Positions 1-9,645 are shown, counted from the first letter of the stretch. The stretch: 58,396 nt of DNA from Nanobdellota archaeon (GCA_030698805.1 JAUYMA010000008.1:86266-144661); one strand, 5' to 3'. Translations and numbers: made by a program. The notes: generated by a model from the letters alone, not told the origin.

Positions 1-468
1 TTGAGTTGTTGAGATTCCTTCAAATTCTGGAGGGCAGGAACGAGGCAAAATTGAGAGTTTTACATTGAGCCTCTTACACAATTCTTCCCTATAAGGAGTA
101 TCAAAAGCATCCTCATTTATAACATATATATCAGGCTTTAATTCTTTCAAAGCTACATCTAAGAAATATAGGGGATTATCTTTATTGGAGACAAAATCAA
201 GAAGACAGTAATCTACTGGCTTCAACGAGTCTATTGTTTTTATTCTTATAAATTCATTAAGAATGGGCCTCTTATCTCCTTTATTCTTTTTTACAATATT
301 ATCACTTCCTACCCCTACCACTAAAATATCTCCCAGTTTTTTACAATCTTCAAAAAATAGAATATGTCCTACATGGGTCAAATCAAAACTGCCTGAGCAA
401 AAGACAATTTTCTTATCTTTGTATTCTTCTCTTATCCCGGGAAGGTCTTGTACGGTTATTTGAGTCAT
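1..468 (-). CDS. RfaE2-like heptose-1-phosphate adenylyltransferase (partial, runs off left edge)
   Basis: A cytidylyltransferase-fold nucleotidyltransferase starting at ATG 466-468 and open to the left edge, so its end is not seen. The N-terminal motif SGSFDLTHVGHILFF carries the HxGH nucleotide-binding signature, followed by a GDILVVGVGSD segment and, near the visible end, PPEFEGISTT, which resembles the conserved ISTT of RfaE2/HldE C-terminal domains. By family knowledge it would transfer AMP to heptose 1-phosphate. An RfaE1-type kinase occurs separately at 29534-30532, so the usual bifunctional HldE would be split here. Relatives such as glycerol-3-phosphate cytidylyltransferase or archaeal FAD synthase share the motif, so the substrate is inferred from context. 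Confidence 0.8.
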   Translation of the reverse strand, partial: MTQITVQDLPGIREEYKDKKIVFCSGSFDLTHVGHILFFEDCKKLGDILVVGVGSDNIVKKNKGDKRPILNEFIRIKTIDSLKPVDYCLLDFVSNKDNPLYFLDVALKELKPDIYVINEDAFDTPYREELCKRLNVKLSILPRSCPPEFEGISTTQ

Positions 469-492
469 AGTTATATAAAATTGAATTTATAA

Positions 493-2163
493 TTAAAGCT
501 TTCCTTTTATCTTTAGCCAGGTATCTTTATTGAAGGCGAACTTGTAAAGATATTTTGAGATGAATAATTGGCCTTTTAACAAAGAGCCAAAGATTAGGGA
601 ATAAACAAAAGGAGTTAAGAATATCTTTTTCTGATATATCTCGGAATAAAGCCTATCTCTAAACTTCATCTGAAAGGCCTTTAGCATTTCTTCATAGCCT
701 ATCTCTTTTAATTTCTTAGTGCGGATCAGAGGAAGAGAAATGAATACTGAATTGTCCTTAGATATTATATTCTGGCTTAATTTGTCTTCTGAGAATAAAT
801 TTTTAAAAGACTCGTAATTATCCAATAAATATTTCTTTCTCACCAATATTTGGCCTGGAATTAAGAGTTTTCTGAAAGATTCTAAAGGCAAAGTATTGAA
901 CGCCTTTTTAGAGCTGAATAATAAATAATCTCCCATATTATTTGAATGGACATAATAATCTGAAATACTAATGTCCTTTTTTGATACTGCAAGAGAATAG
1001 GCTTGAATGTTTGCCCTATTAGGATCTATTTCTATAGAGTTATCTTCAAATCCTATATATTCATAATTTTCCAGATCCTTGAAGAAATCTTCTTTATTTT
1101 TATTCAGAAAACTTTCCTTGAGATAAATAATTTTGCCTTTGACTGTCGGCAGCGAGGAATGTTTAAAGCTTTTTTCTTCCTTTTGAATTCTTGCAAACAG
1201 CTCACCAAACATTGCCTCCCAACTATAATTCTTAATTACATAATCATAAACTTTCTCTGCTCCCTGTTCTCTTTTTTCTTCGTTTTTGAGATAGTAATTT
1301 ATCTTTTCAAGAAGTTCTTTTTTGTCATCAAAATTAATCGCTGGATTTTTATTAAAAACGCCAAAGAGAGTCGGGGAAGATTCTACCAATTGGAATGCTT
1401 TGCACGCTCCCACCTCAAAAAGCCGACCTTTGAATTGTCCTTTCTTACCCTCATTATAAAAAGTCTTTGAGAAAGAAAGATTGATTTTGCTCTGATTTAT
1501 TACTTTGACAAAATCCTCTGAGCTAAGAAATCCTTGGTATATGTCTTTTAGATCTGCGTAATCTGACCATCCCGGGCCAAAAAGTTTAATATTTACCTTA
1601 TTTTCCTTTAAGAATTTGATATAATCGTAGCGATCTGCAACAGGGCTACCTATAAAAGTCACATCATATTCTTTTTTTACATCTAATTTCTTTAGAACCG
1701 AAGTGTTTACTCCCCAAAAGAAAGATACTTTTTGAATGCCTTCTTTTTTGTAAAGAGAGAGATCTTTCTTTGCCGTTAAAGTATAATCAATATAATGGCC
1801 ATAATACCTTGTCCAGTCGTCATATCGCCAGTCATCATCTCCGAAAAAGTTAATAGTCTTTGTTTTTGGAGAAATCTGCCTTATTTTATTGAAAGTCTCT
1901 GGAGGAAATTCATCGTAACTTAAACTTAACAGGATATAATCTGGCTTTTCTTTTTCCACAATATCTAGAAACATTTTGTTCATCTTCTCCCTGCCATATC
2001 GTAAATAGTTTGTTCTTGGGCTGAAAGAAATAAAAGTACCGAAGACTTTGCTCAGCAGTGGCCTCCAATCGCGGTATTGATAATATTCTTTTATATCACT
2101 GCTCCAGGTAGCAAATAAGAGCTTCTTGTCCTTGAGCTTGCTTAAACCTAAGTGTTCCACCAT
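493..2163 (-). CDS. CgeB-like glycosyltransferase with unassigned C-terminal domain
   Basis: 556 residues. Residues about 165-345 resemble the CgeB/glycosyltransferase group 1 domain: VTFIGSP starts the C-terminal Rossmann-like half, and GRLFEVGACKAFQLVE is the acidic nucleotide-sugar-binding segment seen in GT-B enzymes. The segment after about residue 360 is a separate region that I do not recognise, ending in basic and aromatic residues that could touch the membrane. It follows the RfaE2-like gene on the same strand and lies in a glycan-assembly island, so transfer of a sugar to a surface glycan is likely. Donor and acceptor cannot be read from sequence. A TATA-like element about 26 nt upstream supports the start. 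Confidence 0.82.
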   Translation of the reverse strand: MVEHLGLSKLKDKKLLFATWSSDIKEYYQYRDWRPLLSKVFGTFISFSPRTNYLRYGREKMNKMFLDIVEKEKPDYILLSLSYDEFPPETFNKIRQISPKTKTINFFGDDDWRYDDWTRYYGHYIDYTLTAKKDLSLYKKEGIQKVSFFWGVNTSVLKKLDVKKEYDVTFIGSPVADRYDYIKFLKENKVNIKLFGPGWSDYADLKDIYQGFLSSEDFVKVINQSKINLSFSKTFYNEGKKGQFKGRLFEVGACKAFQLVESSPTLFGVFNKNPAINFDDKKELLEKINYYLKNEEKREQGAEKVYDYVIKNYSWEAMFGELFARIQKEEKSFKHSSLPTVKGKIIYLKESFLNKNKEDFFKDLENYEYIGFEDNSIEIDPNRANIQAYSLAVSKKDISISDYYVHSNNMGDYLLFSSKKAFNTLPLESFRKLLIPGQILVRKKYLLDNYESFKNLFSEDKLSQNIISKDNSVFISLPLIRTKKLKEIGYEEMLKAFQMKFRDRLYSEIYQKKIFLTPFVYSLIFGSLLKGQLFISKYLYKFAFNKDTWLKIKGKL

Positions 2164-2272
2164 TGTATTGTAAAACCACGTTCCTCATTTTTAAGGTTTG
2201 TTGTAATAAGAATAAATCTATATAATTTAATAATCTATAAAGATATTTATAATGCTAATAATACTTTAATCT

Positions 2273-2869
2273 ATGAAAGACAAAGTTGCTACAGTCATTG
2301 TGGATTTAATCCCTGATGAAGAAGAGATTATGAACCGTCTGCAGAAGGATGCTAGGTGGGGGCTAAAAAGAGCCCAGAGAGAAGGATTAGTTGTTGAGGA
2401 GTCTAATGAATGGGATATTTTCTATAAAATTTATCAAGATCATATGAAAGAAATAGGAGTAAAGGCGGAGAGTTTAGAACACGTCAAAGAACATGGCCAC
2501 GTTTTGCTTATCTGTAAGAAAGATTCCACAATTATTGGGGGCGCTGCACTAGAAGTGGTTCAAGGCGTTCCCACCTTAACTCGCGCGGCTTCTAAAGTTG
2601 AATTCAGACAATTTCAGCCAAATAATATCCTATATTGGCACTGCATTCTCTGGAGCAAAAATAAAGGTTACAAAACTTTAGATTTAGGTGGATGGCAGAT
2701 TAACGCCCAGGGAAACCTAAAGGGAGTTAATGAATTTAAAGAAAGATGGGGGGAAGTTCAGTATCATGAAAAAGAATTTCCACTTTTCAAGGCCCTCGGC
2801 AGGAAGCTAATTAGAAATTCAAGGCTTTTTTGGAGAATAAACGAGAAGATAAAGAAAAGAAAGCATTAA
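2273..2869 (+). CDS. FemAB/GNAT-like acyltransferase, single domain
   Basis: 198 residues. The N-terminal RWGLKRAQREGLVVEES matches the basic helix that precedes the second GNAT domain of FemAB/FmhB aminoacyltransferases, and residues 90-165 (IIGGAALEVV, then YKTLDLGGW and GVNEFKERWG) continue that domain. Known family members of about 330-400 residues carry two GNAT domains; only one is present here. A TATA box at 2246-2253 puts transcription at the ATG. The gene is followed after 37 nt by a flippase, so it probably modifies an envelope glycan or lipid-linked sugar, for example by adding an amino acid or acyl group. That substrate is inference. Confidence 0.72.
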   Translation: MKDKVATVIVDLIPDEEEIMNRLQKDARWGLKRAQREGLVVEESNEWDIFYKIYQDHMKEIGVKAESLEHVKEHGHVLLICKKDSTIIGGAALEVVQGVPTLTRAASKVEFRQFQPNNILYWHCILWSKNKGYKTLDLGGWQINAQGNLKGVNEFKERWGEVQYHEKEFPLFKALGRKLIRNSRLFWRINEKIKKRKH

Positions 2870-2906
2870 AAACAAATAAGCAGTCATAAAGTCAAGGTAA
2901 ATTCTT

Positions 2907-4262
2907 ATGGAAAGTGATAGAAAAAAAGAGACATTCTACTCGATATTCTTTAGTTTAGGCTCCAAAGTCCTAACTTACATCCTTCTTTTAGTTTTTGCAA
3001 ACCTATATTCTCCTGATGAATTTGGGAGAGGAATATTTGCCTTGAATATTAGGAATATTATTATGATGTTCTCATTCATAGGATTACCTGAGGCGATAAT
3101 TCCTTTTCTTATAAGAAAGAAAAATGTTGGGCTTTTACTCAAAACATTCATTATAATCAATGTTCCTTTAATTATTGCAGGCCTTGTCTTTAGTTTCTTC
3201 CAACCTTGGGCATTACCCTTAGTTATCACCTTCCCGCTTATCTTCTTAACTTCACTAGCGGTGGCGATTACGCGAGCCCATGATAAATATAGTAAACAGT
3301 TCAAGGCAGGAGTTTGGTCTATTTTAGTAACTTTAATTTTAGCTTATTTCTTAAAGTCCCAGGGAGTATATGGAGTTACTAGCGCGTATGCCGCGGGCAA
3401 CTTATTTGCTTTCTTTTATTTAATTTATCCAGTAAAGAAAGAGATGAAAGAAGCATTTAGACTAAAAATGCTTAAAGGCGAGAGAAAAACATTAAAATTA
3501 TACTTCAAAAATGCTTTCTTCATAACAACTATAAGCGGAATTTTTGTTTTATTAGGGTGGATAAGCTCTACTCTTTTAGGTATTCTAAGCACAGTTGAAG
3601 AAGTTGCCAGATTTGGCGTAGCCAGTTCAATAGCTGGAGTGGTTTCTGTTATCCCTACTTCTCTTTCTCTTTTTATGATAAATCGTGCTATTCAGATAAA
3701 GAATAAGGAGAAGAGATCGCGAGTCCTGAATAGAGTAACTCGAATTTCATTTTTTTCTTCTTTATTAGCTTCTCTCATTATCATCTCATTTATACCCTGG
3801 ATAATAAAGATATTCTTCCCTCAATATGCAGGTATTGAACTTTCTTTGGTAATTTTATTTGTAGGGGCCATATTCTTTTCTTCTTATTATATAGTATATT
3901 CTTACTATATTGGAAAAATGGAATCTCATAAGGCTATGCTCCCTGCTATTGTAGGGCTTAGTTCTGGATTAGTACTTTCTTTGATATTGATCCCAATAAT
4001 GGGTTTAGAAGGGGCTGCACTTTCGAATCTTTTAGCGCATATTGCTATATTCTTTATTCTTATATTTAAAGAGAGAATGAAGAGAATAGCCGTATTGTCT
4101 ATTTTAGCGTTGATATTCGCCCCATTAACTTATTATTCCGGCTACTTTGGATTCTTAATAATATTGATGCTTATCCCCGTATCTTTAATTTTCAAAGTTA
4201 TTACCAAAGAAGATTTAGAAGTTCTAAAAGAGTTCACCTTTAAGTTGGTAAGGAAGAAATAA
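2907..4262 (+). CDS. Lipid-linked oligosaccharide flippase (Wzx/MOP superfamily)
   Basis: 451 residues with about 12-14 hydrophobic segments along the whole length and short basic loops, the layout of polysaccharide transporters of the MOP exporter superfamily. The N-terminus (SLGSKVLTYILLLVFANLYS) resembles the opening helix of Wzx-type proteins, where a glycine-rich pair of helices precedes a conserved aspartate-glycine stretch (PDEFGRGIF). The likely role is to move completed lipid-linked glycans across the cytoplasmic membrane for S-layer or surface glycan assembly. It lies 37 nt downstream of the GNAT-like gene on the same strand and abuts the convergent glycosyltransferase gene that ends at 4263. 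Confidence 0.87.
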   Translation: MESDRKKETFYSIFFSLGSKVLTYILLLVFANLYSPDEFGRGIFALNIRNIIMMFSFIGLPEAIIPFLIRKKNVGLLLKTFIIINVPLIIAGLVFSFFQPWALPLVITFPLIFLTSLAVAITRAHDKYSKQFKAGVWSILVTLILAYFLKSQGVYGVTSAYAAGNLFAFFYLIYPVKKEMKEAFRLKMLKGERKTLKLYFKNAFFITTISGIFVLLGWISSTLLGILSTVEEVARFGVASSIAGVVSVIPTSLSLFMINRAIQIKNKEKRSRVLNRVTRISFFSSLLASLIIISFIPWIIKIFFPQYAGIELSLVILFVGAIFFSSYYIVYSYYIGKMESHKAMLPAIVGLSSGLVLSLILIPIMGLEGAALSNLLAHIAIFFILIFKERMKRIAVLSILALIFAPLTYYSGYFGFLIILMLIPVSLIFKVITKEDLEVLKEFTFKLVRKK

Positions 4263-5651
4263 TCACTTGTTTAGCTTCTTTATCTCAACAAAACTCTCTC
4301 CAATGTTATCAAATCTTTTGAGCAATGTAAAGTTACCATTTACGCACTCTTGAACTTCAGGAGAAAGATAATTTTGCCTATGAGTAAGAACAATATAATC
4401 TTGATTGCATACAAATTTATAATCAAAAACCGAGTTGAAAGAGGGAGCCGCCCCTACTAAAGGCTGATTTAGGGTGTAACCTCCTAGAAGCGTGTAAATT
4501 GGAGTATCTGAAAAGAAAATTGTGTCTTTAGGAACAGTTGCATTAAGATAAGACAAAACTTCATTTGTACCTTGTCCGTCTGACCTAATTTCTCGCATTT
4601 TTTGCTCTAAAGTTGAAAGAGATATAATAGCTAAACCTAAAATTATAACTAAGAATAATATCTTTTGTATTTTAGGCGCAGCATTTTTCAAAGAATAAAC
4701 TGCTAAAAGGATAGTGAAAGGTACTAACTGGAAGAAATGTTGATAAAATATCTCCTGTGAAGATAATATAAACAATAGGTTGACTATATTGAAGACAACA
4801 AGAGCCGGATAGATTTTATCTTGTTTTAATTTTGAACTCATTTGTGACAAGATAATTACCAGAAGGAAGCCTAAATAAAACACTAAAATATTCAATCCTT
4901 TTCCTAATTGGAGTATTCTAGATGAAGAACCCTTGAATAAAAGATTAAATTCTATAAGTGAATAAATGAATTGATAGCCTACCTTGAAAAGGAAGTAAGA
5001 TAGCAGAGGTATTGAAATAATTAAAACTCCAAGCGTAAGCATTAGTATTCCTCTAAAAGACTCTCGCCCAGTCAGAACCTTCTTATATTTTAGATAAATT
5101 ACATGTATTAAAAATGCAACATAAAATATTACTGCGGTTTGCTTAAACCAAATAGCAATTGCGAGGAAAATCCCTGCGATGAATAAGTTAGAATTAATGA
5201 AATTCTTCAGTTTTAAAGCTTTAGTGTAAAAGTAGAATGACCATAAACCAAATACTGCCATCAGAGTTTCTGTATTTAACTCTAAAGAGATATTATATAT
5301 TGCAGCGATAGATAATGCGATAATAGCTAAATTTTTATTTGATAATCTGGCTGCTATAAAATATATTGAAGCCAAGAGAATTATATCAAATAAAAAAGCA
5401 AGAGACTTTATTGATAAGACTGAGGGGTTTGCAAATTCATAAAAGAAAGAAAGAAGATAATGCATAAATGGAGGCTTATGGTCAAAATAATCCGTATAAA
5501 GTTGGCCCCCATCGGCCATTCCTTCTGCAACATAAACAATTCCAGCTTCATCAAAACCTATGGAACCATTTAAAATAATATAAATCTTGAATGCAAATGT
5601 AAAAATTAAGAAGAATATTGCGAGGATCTTAAACAAAGATTCAGATTTCAT
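4263..5651 (-). CDS. Membrane glycosyltransferase, GT39/PMT_2-like
   Basis: 462 residues, about 10-12 membrane segments. The first extracytoplasmic loop reads FDEAGIVYVAEGMADGGQ followed by LYTDYFDHKPPFMHYL; the DE pair and the HKPP motif are hallmarks of PMT_2/ArnT-like glycosyltransferases that use polyprenyl-phosphate sugars as donors on the outer membrane face. The C-terminal soluble tail after about residue 370 is typical of the family. It stands divergent to the flavoprotein gene at 5718 and tail-to-tail with the flippase. Acceptor (protein or lipid) is unknown. Confidence 0.85.
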   Translation of the reverse strand: MKSESLFKILAIFFLIFTFAFKIYIILNGSIGFDEAGIVYVAEGMADGGQLYTDYFDHKPPFMHYLLSFFYEFANPSVLSIKSLAFLFDIILLASIYFIAARLSNKNLAIIALSIAAIYNISLELNTETLMAVFGLWSFYFYTKALKLKNFINSNLFIAGIFLAIAIWFKQTAVIFYVAFLIHVIYLKYKKVLTGRESFRGILMLTLGVLIISIPLLSYFLFKVGYQFIYSLIEFNLLFKGSSSRILQLGKGLNILVFYLGFLLVIILSQMSSKLKQDKIYPALVVFNIVNLLFILSSQEIFYQHFFQLVPFTILLAVYSLKNAAPKIQKILFLVIILGLAIISLSTLEQKMREIRSDGQGTNEVLSYLNATVPKDTIFFSDTPIYTLLGGYTLNQPLVGAAPSFNSVFDYKFVCNQDYIVLTHRQNYLSPEVQECVNGNFTLLKRFDNIGESFVEIKKLNK

Positions 5652-5717
5652 GGAATTCTTTAATGTCTATTTTAGCAAGAGAGAGTTTTTAAATATATAT
5701 CTTCATTTCCATTTAAG

Positions 5718-7010
5718 ATGAAAGTAGGAATTATTGGCGGAGGTTATTCTGGCCTAGGGGCTGCATATTATCTAAATAAAGAAGGCGTAAATGATATTAC
5801 TATCTTGGAATATGAAGATCACTTAGGGGGTTTAGCTTCTGGTTTCAAAAGAAAAGATTGGAAATGGCCTATCGAAAAGCTAATCCACCATTGGTTTACA
5901 ACTGATTCTTATGCTTTGGGAATAGCTAGGGAAATAGGCCTAGGAAATAAATTGATAATTAAAGACACGAAGTCTTCTTGTTTTTACAATGGAAGAATTG
6001 CTGAACTCGATTCTGCTACCTCCTTGTTAAGATTTCCATTTTTAAGCTTTCTTAACAGAATAAGATTAGGAATGGCAATGGCTTATCTAAGATTTGATGG
6101 TAATTACTTAAAATATGAAAAAGAAACTTCCTATTCTTTTATTAAGAGGTCTATGGGCAAGGAAGTGTTCAAAGTATTATGGGAGCCCCTTTTTCAAGGC
6201 AAGTTTGGGAAATACGCTGAGCAGGTAAATGCTGCTTGGTTCTGGGCCAGGATACATCCGAGGACAAAAAGCCTCGCTTATATCGAAGAAGGATTTGACA
6301 AATTTACAGAAGCTATGGCCGAATCCATAAAAGATAACGGAGGTAAAATAATCCTGAATTCTAGAATATCTAAAATAACTAAAGAAAAAGATAAATTTGC
6401 TGTTTATAGGGGTAGAAAGAAATTCATATTTGATTACTTAATATTAGCAGTGCCGCTTCAAATAGCACTGAAGATGTACAATTTTCCAGAGGATTATAAA
6501 AATAAATTCTCTCCATTAAATTCTATCGGTGCCCAATACTTTGTTTTAGAATTAAAAAATAAATTCTTAGAAGATGGAACTTACTGGCTCAATATTAATG
6601 ATAAAAATTTTCCCTTTATGATGGTAGCTGAACATACTAACTTTGTTGACAAGAAGAACTATGGTGAGAGTCATATAATTTGGGTGGGGAAATATTTAGA
6701 TTATGAAAGTCCTTTATGGAAATTAGGTGAAAAAGAATTGCTAGATAATATAATCCCCTTCTTGCAGAAAATCAATCCTAAATTTGAGAAGTCATGGATC
6801 AAGAGCCAGTTCTTCTCTAGATTTAAGAATGCGCAGCCTATTCTTCCCCTTAATTATTCAAAGAAGATTCCTGAGATTGAAACTCCGATAAAAAATCTGC
6901 TAATGCTTAATATGAATCAAGTTTATCCATGGGATAGAGGAACTAACAATGCACTGGGTTTAGGATACAAGGCTGCGAAGATAATAAAGAAGAACTCTCA
7001 GAAAAAATAA
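5718..7010 (+). CDS. FAD-dependent amine-oxidase-fold oxidoreductase
   Basis: 430 residues. The N-terminal GIIGGGYSGLGAAYYL is a dinucleotide-binding Rossmann motif, followed by the acidic end of beta-2 (ILEYEDHLGG), the pattern of protoporphyrinogen-oxidase and UDP-galactopyranose-mutase-like flavoproteins. Residues about 190-215 (IEEGFDKFTEAMAESIKDNG) match the substrate/FAD-binding strand seen in that group, and the C-terminal segment PWDRGTNNALGLGYKAA fits the FAD pyrophosphate closing motif. Such proteins are common in archaeal and bacterial surface-glycan clusters, where they may oxidise or isomerise a nucleotide sugar or lipid carrier. The exact substrate cannot be told. A TATA-like run at about 5690-5700 precedes the ATG. 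Confidence 0.8.
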   Translation: MKVGIIGGGYSGLGAAYYLNKEGVNDITILEYEDHLGGLASGFKRKDWKWPIEKLIHHWFTTDSYALGIAREIGLGNKLIIKDTKSSCFYNGRIAELDSATSLLRFPFLSFLNRIRLGMAMAYLRFDGNYLKYEKETSYSFIKRSMGKEVFKVLWEPLFQGKFGKYAEQVNAAWFWARIHPRTKSLAYIEEGFDKFTEAMAESIKDNGGKIILNSRISKITKEKDKFAVYRGRKKFIFDYLILAVPLQIALKMYNFPEDYKNKFSPLNSIGAQYFVLELKNKFLEDGTYWLNINDKNFPFMMVAEHTNFVDKKNYGESHIIWVGKYLDYESPLWKLGEKELLDNIIPFLQKINPKFEKSWIKSQFFSRFKNAQPILPLNYSKKIPEIETPIKNLLMLNMNQVYPWDRGTNNALGLGYKAAKIIKKNSQKK

Positions 7011-7015
7011 AAATT

Positions 7016-7885
7016 TTATTTTCTATACGAAAGGGCTGCTTTCTCAAATTCTGTGAGGGTATAATCAGTCATATGGTGCTGAAGTGAGATGCCATAATTA
7101 TTGAAGTTTAGCTCAGTCTCTGAGCGCCTTGTAGAGGCCTTAAGCGCAGGAATATTTTCTAATCCTTTTACTATCCCGGTAGGGATCGTTATAATTTGCG
7201 GGGCCGCATCTGCTAGTCTTATTATATCCTGGGGGCTTCTTATGCTCCCAACAATTAATTCAGTATTTGTTCCCTCTAATTGATTAGCCACATATGCAAT
7301 TTGTCTGATAGTAGTAGACCATGCGCTCGCCCCATATGCCCCATTATTCGCCTTGACTACTGCTTTCCAACCCTCTCCTTGAGCTATTTCCTCCAGAGAA
7401 TGGCCCGCAGATTCTAAAATGTGACAATCCAGCATCCTATTTGCAAATAAGCTTACATACGTCGCACCTGCTTTTGCAGCTTCAATAGCTTGATAAGGAT
7501 TCATACAGGCAGTGACATTTGTTTTAATTCCCTTAGAGGATAGATCTCTTACTGCGAGAAGTCCGCCTTCACAAATAGGGATTTTAACAACTACATTCTT
7601 CCCCCAGGAAGCAAGCTCGTAGGCTTGCTTAAGCAATAGGCTCCTTGCCTCTTGAGGATCGCCATGCACTGCACTGACCTCTAGCCCATTGAAATCTGTT
7701 TCGAGGCTTACTGGAACACCTGGATATAGAGATAATATTCTCTTACATGCTCCTTCAAAGCCAAGAGACAAATCTCCAGTAGACTCCATTATTTTAGGGT
7801 TAGTGGTTATACCATCATTAACTCCCCTCTCAAAACAATATTTTATCTCCTCAGAATTGGCAGTATCTGCGAAAAGTTTTATCAT
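7016..7885 (-). CDS. Transaldolase-family protein (likely sedoheptulose phosphate supply)
   Basis: 289 residues. The protein opens with KLFADTANSEEIKYCFERG and DGITTNPKIM, the first strands of the transaldolase/fructose-6-phosphate aldolase TIM barrel; the Schiff-base lysine lies in NVVVKIP and later strands read TNVTACMN, YVSLFANRM, ELIVGSIRSP and IITIPTGIV. At 289 residues it is longer than TalC/FSA proteins (about 215-220). Its start abuts the stop of gmhA, which in turn overlaps the heptose kinase, so the three are one transcription unit. In this setting a transaldolase would provide or interconvert sedoheptulose 7-phosphate, the GmhA substrate. That pathway role is inference from context. 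Confidence 0.87.
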   Translation of the reverse strand: MIKLFADTANSEEIKYCFERGVNDGITTNPKIMESTGDLSLGFEGACKRILSLYPGVPVSLETDFNGLEVSAVHGDPQEARSLLLKQAYELASWGKNVVVKIPICEGGLLAVRDLSSKGIKTNVTACMNPYQAIEAAKAGATYVSLFANRMLDCHILESAGHSLEEIAQGEGWKAVVKANNGAYGASAWSTTIRQIAYVANQLEGTNTELIVGSIRSPQDIIRLADAAPQIITIPTGIVKGLENIPALKASTRRSETELNFNNYGISLQHHMTDYTLTEFEKAALSYRK

Positions 7886-8602
7886 TTAGTAAGCCCCTCC
7901 GTTATATTTTCTCATTATTGTTTTAATTTCTCTTATCATATCCGATTCTAGAGAATTATCTATTATTTCTTTTAACTTATTTGAGGAGATCCCTTTAGAA
8001 TAATCTTCTATTAATTCCTTAAGTCTGAAAACTATGAGGTGTTGTAAAACCCCGTGGAAACCTTCAACGTGGGGAGTTGAATCTTTTGGAACTACAACAC
8101 ATGAATCACACATTTCTTTCATCTTTCCACCATCAAAACCTGCCAATCCGATTATTTTTGCTCCTTTCTTTTTTGCAAAGTCCATTGCTTGAACCATATT
8201 TCCAGACCATCCTGAACCTCCATGGACTGAGATAAGAAGAATTACATCGTCTTTGTCCAAAAGAGTATTAAGTAAACCGACATAAGTTTTATCCCAACCA
8301 GAATCGTTTATCCAGGCAGTCAGAGCGGCTGCATTGTCTGTTAAACAAATTGCTCTGAAGCCTTTAACTTCCCTAACTTCTTTCATCGAGCTGTCGTTGG
8401 CCACTGTTTTTAACAAATCTCCTGCAAAATGAGAGGCTGTTGATGCTGAGCCGCCATTTCCTATTGTTATAACTTTCTTTCCATTTTTCCAAGCTTCAAA
8501 TAGAATTTGAGTAAAATCTTCTATGTCTTTTCTATTTACCGCTTTGCAGATCTCTTCTGTTTCCTTCAAATATTGCTCTATATATTCTTGTGTTGTTTTC
8601 AT
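7886..8602 (-). CDS. gmhA: Phosphoheptose isomerase (GmhA-like, SIS domain)
   Basis: 238 residues. A single SIS sugar-isomerase domain with VITIGNGGSASTASHFAGDL near residues 45-63, the phosphosugar-binding loop of GmhA, then CLTDNAAALTAWIND and the second phosphate loop LLISVHGGSGWSGN, and the conserved C-terminal helix starting HVEGFHGVLQHLI, where family members carry a catalytic glutamate and histidine. GmhA converts sedoheptulose 7-phosphate to D-glycero-D-manno-heptose 7-phosphate. The gene is about 40 residues longer than typical bacterial GmhA (about 190-195), mainly at the C-terminus. Its start overlaps the stop of the HddA-like gene by 4 nt. Confidence 0.88.
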   Translation of the reverse strand: MKTTQEYIEQYLKETEEICKAVNRKDIEDFTQILFEAWKNGKKVITIGNGGSASTASHFAGDLLKTVANDSSMKEVREVKGFRAICLTDNAAALTAWINDSGWDKTYVGLLNTLLDKDDVILLISVHGGSGWSGNMVQAMDFAKKKGAKIIGLAGFDGGKMKEMCDSCVVVPKDSTPHVEGFHGVLQHLIVFRLKELIEDYSKGISSNKLKEIIDNSLESDMIREIKTIMRKYNGGAY

Positions 8603-9585
8603 CTTACGTCTAATAGTATTTTACTTCCATCCATGTCGAATCTAAAAGGAACGTACATTAGACCTTCCTTTTCCATAGCCCTAATAAATTCTCTTGCATT
8701 TGACTCGCAATAAAACAAGAAAAACCCTCCCCCACCTGCACCCATTATCTTGCCTCCTAAAGCTCCATTTTTAAGAGCTTTTTCATACCATGCATCTATC
8801 TGAGAGTCACTTATTTTTCCAGATGTTCTCTTTTTTGTTTCCCAATGCAGATTCATTAATTTCCCGAACTTTTTCGTGTCTCCTTTTTCCAATGCATTTT
8901 TTATTTCAATACCTATATCCTTAATTTGTTTCATAGATTCCATCTTATCCTTGTCGTTTGTTGTTGACTTGGCTTGATCTTTAAGAACTTCGCGCGCATC
9001 TCTCATTAAACCTGTAAAGAACATATGCGAATTGGATTCTAAATCTCTTACTGTTTCATAACTTAGATTGAGTGGGCTCGGTAAAACACTTCCTTCTTTA
9101 GTAATTTTGAGGTGATTAATACCTCCTAAAGCTGAAGCATATTGATCTTGCTTCCCGATTGGTTCCTTTATTAGATCAATTTCTATTTTAGAAGCCTCCT
9201 CTGCGAGCATTTTTGAAGAAACACTCTCCCGCTTATAAGCATGAAGCGCCTTGAGCAGACCAACCACGAACGCTGACGAGCTTCCTAAGCCCGAACTTCC
9301 TGGCACCTCTGAAATGGTGGTAATTTCTAGAGGCTTAGTAATATCTAACAATTTCAACGCTTCCCTCACTCTGGCATTTTCTATTTCTGTTACTGTGTTA
9401 ATATTTTCTGTTTTAGAATAGGCTACTCTAAACTCTTTGTGGAATTTTCTCTCTGAAACTGTCACATAAATGTACTTATCTATTGCTGCTGTGACTAGCT
9501 CTCCCCCGAAATGAGGATAGAAAAAAGGCAGATCTGTTCCTCCGCCACCTAGGGGCAATCGTAAAGGAGTTTTTGTAATAATCAT
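8599..9585 (-). CDS. GHMP kinase, D-glycero-D-manno-heptose 7-phosphate kinase type (HddA-like)
   Basis: 328 residues. MIITKTPLRLPLGGGGTDLP is the N-terminal GHMP signature of HddA/FucK-like sugar kinases, and EVPGSSGLGSSSAFVVGL near residues 93-110 is the ATP-binding loop. The third motif, GAGGGGFFLFYC, is near residue 285. HddA phosphorylates heptose 7-phosphate at the anomeric carbon to give the 1,7-bisphosphate, usually for GDP-D-alpha-heptose. Adjacent gmhA and the nearby gmhB-like gene support this substrate over fucose or mannose. It is the first gene of the leftward unit; a TATA-like run at 9613-9620 lies upstream of the ATG, giving a leader of only a few bases. Confidence 0.85.
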   Translation of the reverse strand: MIITKTPLRLPLGGGGTDLPFFYPHFGGELVTAAIDKYIYVTVSERKFHKEFRVAYSKTENINTVTEIENARVREALKLLDITKPLEITTISEVPGSSGLGSSSAFVVGLLKALHAYKRESVSSKMLAEEASKIEIDLIKEPIGKQDQYASALGGINHLKITKEGSVLPSPLNLSYETVRDLESNSHMFFTGLMRDAREVLKDQAKSTTNDKDKMESMKQIKDIGIEIKNALEKGDTKKFGKLMNLHWETKKRTSGKISDSQIDAWYEKALKNGALGGKIMGAGGGGFFLFYCESNAREFIRAMEKEGLMYVPFRFDMDGSKILLDVR

Positions 9586-9637
9586 TTGTTAATATCTTAT
9601 TAATCAATCTCGAATATATAAACATTTTGTCGAAAAC

Positions 9638-9645
9638 TTTATATA
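9638..9645 (+). promoter_or_regulatory. TATA box of the P-loop kinase gene
   Basis: TTTATATA centred about 26 nt before the ATG at 9667. It places the transcript start at that ATG rather than at the in-frame TTG 12 nt earlier, so the start at 9667 was chosen. Confidence 0.65.

Noticed and set aside
1003..1470. Long open frame of 155 codons on the plus strand
   Set aside because: It lies antisense to the CgeB-like gene, is rich in phenylalanine and isoleucine as expected for the reverse of an AT-rich gene, and has no own promoter.
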